DNA of 9,014 nucleotides from Anaerolineae bacterium (lineage in GTDB: Bacteria > Chloroflexota > Anaerolineae > UBA4142), in NCBI GenBank assembly GCA_027457205.1, contig DAIDTM010000557.1, forward strand, positions 1 through 9,014, in the 5' to 3' direction. Each line of letters starts with the position of its first letter. Within the stretch, counting starts at the first letter, position 1. The position numbers were made by a program, and so were the translations under genes. The notes under the pieces were generated by a model. It did no database searches and was not told where the DNA came from. It saw only the letters and a program-made list of their open reading frames with translations. Shown here in pieces: positions 6,010 to 9,014 of this stretch.

Positions 6010-7257
6010 CTACTTTTCTGTCACCGCCCGCAGCAACGCCTGACGGTCCACCAATCCGACCGGCTGATTCTTTTCGTCGATGGCGATCATCCACTTGCGC
6101 CCCGCGGCGAGCATTTGCTTCACCGCTTCCACCACCGGCAAATCCGGCGAAACCGCCAGCACTTCGGGCGACATCAACTCACGTGCGGTGATGGTACTGG
6201 CAGGCACCGCGCCGCCGCGCAGCGCATCGAGCACGCCGCGCCGCTGCTTGGGCTGAATGCGCGTTACAACATCCGCATCGCTGATCAAACCGATCGGCTG
6301 TCCTCGGTCTACCACGATCAGCCGGTGCGTATCGGCTTGAACAAATCGGTTGACCACGGTCGTCAGATCGGCGTCCGCCGGGACGATGGGGATTTCGGAC
6401 ACCATCACCTGGCGCACCGTCTGCGCCGCGCCTTCGGGAATGCGCCGGCTGGCGGCTTGCGCGCCGGCGACCTGGCGCAAGATGTCGACACGCGACAACA
6501 CACCGACCAGTTTGCCTTCCGCGTCCACCACCGGCAAACGCTTCATTCCCGATTTCGCCATTCGCGCTGCTGCCACACCCAGCGGCTCTTTCGCCTGCGC
6601 GGTAACGACTGGCTGAGTCATCACATCGGCAACCTTGAGCGCAGACGATTCGAGCTGATGCAATTCTTCTTTCACCAACGGTTCGTCCAAATGTTGAGCG
6701 ATGGACAATCGCTGGCGCAGCCCGGCGCGGTTCAGCAAGTCCTCATCGGTGAGAATGCCCACCACTTGGTTCGACGCGTTCACCACTGGCGCGGCTTTGA
6801 TCAAATCGTTCAACATGCGCGCCCACGCCTGCGCGACAGGCATTTCGGGAGTGAGAGTGACGACCGCGCGCGTCATCACCTCCGATACGTGGCGGTCGGC
6901 AGGCAGAGGATTCAGATAGCGATGCGTGTACTTGACGACGCGCACGTCATCGAGCGTAACCAAGCCCTCGGTGACCATGGGAGTGACAAACTCCAGTGCC
7001 TGCGCGATCTTCTCCGCCGAGTCGATCACTTCGATCCGCAGCGGCAAATCTTCCGAAAGGCGCACGATCGCCGCGGTATGAATGCGCGAGTGCGCGCCGA
7101 ATCCCGCAACTCCACGGACGACGGTAGCGCCTGCCAAACCGCGCGCCCGGAGCGTTTCCAGAATTGCCGCGTAGAGCGGCTTGCCGCGCCATTGATCTGC
7201 TTCGCCAATGTAGATTACCAATCGCTGCGTCTGTTGTTGAATCGTCAGGTCCGACAT
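6010..7257 (-). CDS. DUF190 domain fused to four CBS domains
   Basis: The product is 415 residues. An N-terminal DUF190 domain (about 10-112) is recognised by LVIYIGEADQWRGKPLY, RGLAGATVVRGVAGFG, SRIHTA and SEDLPLRIEVID. Four CBS motifs follow, beginning near VSEVMT (124), VADVMT (209), TVRQVM (280) and TARELM (357), each ending with a GxL/GLxxxxDLL-like strand-helix. Paired CBS motifs form Bateman modules that bind adenine nucleotides and often gate channels or enzymes. DUF190 is PII-like in fold and, as I recall, is often encoded beside crcB. No membrane segment is visible. The start at 7257 has GAGG 5 nt upstream; an ATG at 7335 would overlap crcB and lacks such a site. It lies 19 nt after crcB and ends at a terminator, so it is probably induced by fluoride and may sense energy state or regulate the channel. 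That role is inferred. Confidence 0.88.
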   Translation of the reverse strand: MSDLTIQQQTQRLVIYIGEADQWRGKPLYAAILETLRARGLAGATVVRGVAGFGAHSRIHTAAIVRLSEDLPLRIEVIDSAEKIAQALEFVTPMVTEGLVTLDDVRVVKYTHRYLNPLPADRHVSEVMTRAVVTLTPEMPVAQAWARMLNDLIKAAPVVNASNQVVGILTDEDLLNRAGLRQRLSIAQHLDEPLVKEELHQLESSALKVADVMTQPVVTAQAKEPLGVAAARMAKSGMKRLPVVDAEGKLVGVLSRVDILRQVAGAQAASRRIPEGAAQTVRQVMVSEIPIVPADADLTTVVNRFVQADTHRLIVVDRGQPIGLISDADVVTRIQPKQRRGVLDALRGGAVPASTITARELMSPEVLAVSPDLPVVEAVKQMLAAGRKWMIAIDEKNQPVGLVDRQALLRAVTEK

Positions 7258-7276
7258 GTTCACCTCGCGTTCCTCG

Positions 7277-7651
7277 CTAAATCCATCGCCCCAGCATAAT
7301 ACCGCCGATGACAGCCGCTGCGCCAAGGATAGCACTGCCGAACAAATTGAGCAAGCCCGCGAACCACTGCCCGCTCAAGAGAAGGTTCACGCTTTCGTAC
7401 GTATAGGTCGAAAAGGTCGTGTACCCGCCGAGGAAACCAATCGCGATGACGAGCCGCCAGCGCGGGTCTAGCAAAAAGCGTTCGGTGGCAATCGTCAAGA
7501 ACAAGCCGAGCGCGAAACTGCCGGTGACGTTGATGATCAGTGTGCCGATGGGAAACGACGCGCCAAAACGTTGCGCCGCCCAATCGCCAAGCCAGTAGCG
7601 TGCATTCGCGCCAAAGATGGCGCCGAGCGAGATGAATAGAAAGCTGTCCAA
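7277..7651 (-). CDS. crcB: Fluoride ion channel/exporter CrcB (Fluc)
   Basis: This 124-residue integral membrane protein has four predicted helices (about 3-22, 33-57, 67-92, 97-121). Fluc proteins are small dual-topology dimers that let fluoride leave the cytoplasm. Family motifs are present: LGAIFGANARYWLG (9-22), GTLIINVTGSFALG (36-49) with the conserved N41, and GFLGGYTTFSTYTYE (72-86) holding the break-helix/phenylalanine region, with Tyr at 83 where characterised homologues often have Phe. Length is normal for the family. I chose a TTG start at 7651 because GAGGAG (7658-7663) is 6 nt upstream and the protein then begins MDSFLFISLGA as homologues do. An ATG at 7708 would add 19 non-conserved residues and overlap the upstream gene. 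The riboswitch upstream of the operon matches this function. Confidence 0.96.
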   Translation of the reverse strand: MDSFLFISLGAIFGANARYWLGDWAAQRFGASFPIGTLIINVTGSFALGLFLTIATERFLLDPRWRLVIAIGFLGGYTTFSTYTYESVNLLLSGQWFAGLLNLFGSAILGAAAVIGGIMLGRWI

Positions 7652-7691
7652 GTGTTGCTCCTCAAGATAAAATAAGTGATAGACTCGACCA

Positions 7692-8114
7692 TCAAGACCT
7701 ATCCTCATCGCGCGCGACGGCTTCCAAGCGGAAAAGCAGGCGAATCAACTCTTGCAAGATGGGATCAAGCGTCTCTTTGAGCGCGGGATCAACGGTACCA
7801 TACGCGCCTAACTTGCGCGGGCGGGAATCCTCCAGACTCTCCCACGAAAGCATCAATTTACCGACGATCGCGCGCGCGGCGTCCTGCTCCTCCTGAGGCA
7901 GATGGAATCGCACCGCCGCGCGGCGAATTTGCCCGCGCATGGCGCGGATCAACTTATCCATTTTCTCGCGCTGCTCCGGAGAAAAACGCGCGGTTCGACG
8001 ATACAAGACGCCTTCCTCGTCTTCCACGATCACGCGCTCGATGTCGGACAGACGCTCTTCGAGCAGGCGCAGTGTCACGGCGACCGCGCGCGTTTGGTTC
8101 TCGTTTAGTCCCAT
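7692..8114 (-). CDS. Small helical protein of unknown function, first gene of the fluoride operon
   Basis: This 140-residue, highly charged, nearly all-helical protein has no signal peptide or membrane segment. It begins MGLNENQTRAVAVTLRLLEERLSDIERVI, and a middle segment FSPEQREKMDKLIRAMRGQIRRAAVRFHLP follows. A Gly/Tyr-containing turn (KLGAYGTVDP, 101-110) precedes a final amphipathic helix (112-135). No cysteines and no catalytic motif are evident. The ATG at 8114 is the first one after the riboswitch terminator; GGAG (8127-8130) lies 12 nt upstream, rather far. TTG codons in frame at 8132 and 8150 are less likely because 8150 falls within the terminator stem. It is followed by crcB after 40 nt and shares its promoter and riboswitch, so a fluoride-linked role is likely. 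I do not recognise the family. Confidence 0.8.
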   Translation of the reverse strand: MGLNENQTRAVAVTLRLLEERLSDIERVIVEDEEGVLYRRTARFSPEQREKMDKLIRAMRGQIRRAAVRFHLPQEEQDAARAIVGKLMLSWESLEDSRPRKLGAYGTVDPALKETLDPILQELIRLLFRLEAVARDEDRS

Positions 8115-8130
8115 GCCATTCCGATTCTCC

Positions 8131-8172
8131 AAAGAAAAAACCTCTACCAATGGCTTGCGCTAGTGGTAGAGG
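8131..8172 (-). terminator. Riboswitch-controlled intrinsic terminator (expression platform)
   Basis: On the minus strand CCUCUACCA (8164-8172) and UGGUAGAGG (8141-8149) form a perfect 9-bp stem with a 14-nt loop, followed by six U residues (8135-8140), then C and UUU. It lies in the leader, upstream of the first gene, so it is an attenuator and not an end-of-gene terminator. Its 5' arm shares 8169-8172 with the 3' strand of aptamer helix P1, so the two folds exclude each other. Fluoride binding should stabilise P1 and allow read-through. Confidence 0.88.
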
Positions 8173-8234
8173 CTATCAGTCGTACGTCCGACGGTTGCGA
8201 AATATCGAAGCAGCCGGGCGAGCCTCATCGCCTC
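8165..8234 (-). ncRNA. Fluoride riboswitch aptamer (crcB motif)
   Basis: On the minus strand the 5' core is GGCG-AUGAGGCU-CGCC (8232-8217). GGCG/CGCC forms P2, and GAGGCU in the loop (8226-8221) pairs perfectly with AGCCUC (8174-8169) to make P1, giving the characteristic pseudoknotted topology. P3 is GUCG (8192-8189) with CGAC (8182-8179) and a 6-nt loop. It is followed by the conserved UGAU-AGCCUCUAC segment. These conserved blocks and their order match the Thermotoga petrophila fluoride aptamer as I remember it (GGCGAUGAGGC, CUGAUGGCCUCUAC). The linker between P2 and P3 is 24 nt, clearly longer than in that aptamer, and can form an extra hairpin. A promoter lies immediately upstream, a terminator overlaps P1, and crcB is in the downstream operon. 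This type switches expression on when fluoride binds. Confidence 0.93.
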
Positions 8235-8249
8235 AAGTTGCTCGCGGCT

Positions 8250-8278
8250 ATTCTAATACGAACGCGCTGGCAAGTCAA
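8250..8278 (-). promoter_or_regulatory. Sigma-70-type promoter of the fluoride operon
   Basis: On the minus strand, -35 TTGACT (8273-8278) and -10 TAGAAT (8250-8255) each match consensus at five of six bases and have the ideal 17-nt spacer. The predicted start near 8243 puts the aptamer about 9 nt from the 5' end of the RNA, as expected for a co-transcriptional riboswitch. Confidence 0.75.
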
Positions 8279-8345
8279 ACACGGTTCCGCCAAAAAACTC
8301 GCCGGGAAAAAGAATGCCGCGAGATTGGACTGAGGTTGCACACGA

Positions 8346-8379
8346 TTTTGACCCGTTTTTGACCGCCTTATGCTATTAT
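8346..8379 (+). promoter_or_regulatory. Candidate promoter region of fhs with a TTTTGACC direct repeat
   Basis: TGC-TATTAT (8371-8379) is an extended -10 element on the plus strand. TTTTGACC occurs twice (8346-8353 and 8357-8364), spaced 11 nt, about one helical turn. The first TTGACC could serve as a -35, but the spacer would be 20 nt. The repeat pair may therefore be an operator. The -10 overlaps the inverted repeat TGCTAT-T-ATAGCA (8371-8383), whose minus strand reads TATAAT; a divergent start is possible but has no good -35. The rest of the gap between this element and the fluoride promoter (8279-8345) shows nothing I can identify. Confidence 0.4.
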
Positions 8380-8453
8380 AGCACGGGGAGATTAGGGACT
8401 CTCTCCAGTACACCATTTCATACGCGAAGAAGCCAAGAAGGAGGCAGCCAAAG

Positions 8454-9014
8454 ATGGCAATCAAGATCAAGCATCCCGTCCCGAGCGATATTGAAATCGC
8501 TCAAGCCGCAAAACTCAAACCGATTCTCCAAGTCGCAGCAGAAATCGGGTTGAAAGAAAAAGAACTCGAACTGTTCGGTCCCTACAAAGCGAAAGTTCAC
8601 CTCGAGGTGCGCGACCGCCTCAAGAAACGCAAGAATGGCAAGTACATCGACGTCACCGCGATCACACCCACTCCGCTCGGCGAAGGCAAGACCACAACCA
8701 CCGTAGGTCTCTCTCAAGCGCTCGGCGCGCATTTGAAACAAAGCGTCTTTACCTGCATCCGCCAACCTTCGATGGGTCCAACCTTTGGCATCAAGGGCGG
8801 CGCCGCAGGCGGTGGATACTCCCAGATCGTTCCGATGGAAGATTTCAATCTCCATCTGACCGGCGACATTCACGCAGTCACCGCCGCGAACAATCTGCTC
8901 GCCGCGGCGATTGACGCCCGTATACTGCACGAACGCGCGATCACGGACGATGAAAAACTCGCGACCGCGCTTTGCCCCGATGGTACCTTCGCTCCCTCGA
9001 TACAGAAACGCGCC
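8454..9014 (+). CDS. fhs: Formate-tetrahydrofolate ligase, N-terminal part (cut by window edge)
   Basis: The visible 187 residues are about one third of the usual length (about 555). The enzyme joins formate to tetrahydrofolate with ATP to give 10-formyl-THF, feeding the Wood-Ljungdahl methyl branch or one-carbon biosynthesis. The start MAIKIKHPVPSDIEIAQAAK is typical of the family. The nucleotide-binding loop TPLGEGKTTTT is at 73-83, and RQPSMGPTFGIKGGAAGGGY plus the adjoining MEDFNLHLTGDIHAV are hallmark active-site segments. A strong AAGGAGG site (8438-8444) lies 9 nt before the ATG. The frame is open to the last base. It is divergent from the fluoride operon and the only plus-strand gene here. 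Together with the core-MetE-like gene it suggests folate/corrinoid one-carbon metabolism, but neither gene proves acetogenesis. Confidence 0.97.
   Translation, partial: MAIKIKHPVPSDIEIAQAAKLKPILQVAAEIGLKEKELELFGPYKAKVHLEVRDRLKKRKNGKYIDVTAITPTPLGEGKTTTTVGLSQALGAHLKQSVFTCIRQPSMGPTFGIKGGAAGGGYSQIVPMEDFNLHLTGDIHAVTAANNLLAAAIDARILHERAITDDEKLATALCPDGTFAPSIQKRA

Noticed and set aside
5899..7299. Plus-strand open frame of about 466 codons
   Set aside because: It is antisense to the DUF190-CBS gene, whose motifs are unmistakable, and has no domain signature or ribosome binding site.
8141..8172. The leader hairpin as an ordinary end-of-gene terminator
   Set aside because: No gene on the minus strand ends upstream of it, and its 5' arm overlaps the aptamer's P1 strand, so it is the riboswitch expression platform.
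8375..8380. Perfect TATAAT on the minus strand as the main promoter of the fluoride operon
   Set aside because: No acceptable -35 lies 16-18 nt upstream, and a much better promoter (8250-8278) sits just before the aptamer. It is kept only as a possible secondary start.
8418..8930. Minus-strand open frame of about 170 codons opposite fhs
   Set aside because: The plus strand here encodes the highly conserved start of formate-tetrahydrofolate ligase with a strong ribosome binding site, so the opposite frame is incidental.

Overview
The window is GC-rich (roughly 58-60% by eye) and almost fully coding. Nine of the ten genes lie on the minus strand; the tenth, a formate-tetrahydrofolate ligase gene, runs off the right edge on the plus strand. 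The gene types fit an anaerobic or facultative bacterium, most likely of the Chloroflexota: formate-tetrahydrofolate ligase, a short core-MetE-like methyltransferase, a V4R protein, membrane proteins with a C-terminal zinc ribbon, and dispersed GC-rich palindromes. This placement is an impression from gene content, not a phylogeny.

Left part (1-1627): a two-component pair. A membrane histidine kinase (HAMP, HisKA_3) carries a CxxCH heme-c-type motif in its extracytoplasmic sensor domain. It overlaps a NarL/FixJ-type response regulator that is cut by the left edge. A good sigma-70-type promoter precedes the kinase.

Middle part (1640-4780): a four-gene cluster, tightly packed and read right to left. 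It encodes a secreted/membrane zinc-ribbon protein, a PdtaS-like HisKA_2 histidine kinase, an ANTAR response regulator (RNA-binding antiterminator type), and a V4R-domain protein. It ends at a long hairpin. The spacing suggests one transcript and one signalling route that controls target RNAs by antitermination.

Next (4814-5943): a zinc-site methyltransferase of the MetE/UROD superfamily with its own promoter. A near-perfect 22-nt palindrome is embedded in its reading frame.

Right part (5966-8278): the highlight. A fluoride-responsive operon is laid out as promoter, fluoride (crcB-motif) riboswitch, intrinsic terminator, small helical protein of unknown function, CrcB/Fluc fluoride channel, and a DUF190 plus four-CBS-domain protein, ending at a second terminator. 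The riboswitch is recognised from conserved aptamer segments, a pairing P1 helix, a pseudoknot-compatible layout, and a terminator hairpin whose 5' arm overlaps the P1 3' strand. It sits directly upstream of an operon that contains crcB, which supports the call independently.

Far right (8346-9014): divergently from the fluoride operon, fhs starts with a strong ribosome binding site. Its leader carries an extended -10 element and a TTTTGACC direct repeat with an 11-nt period.
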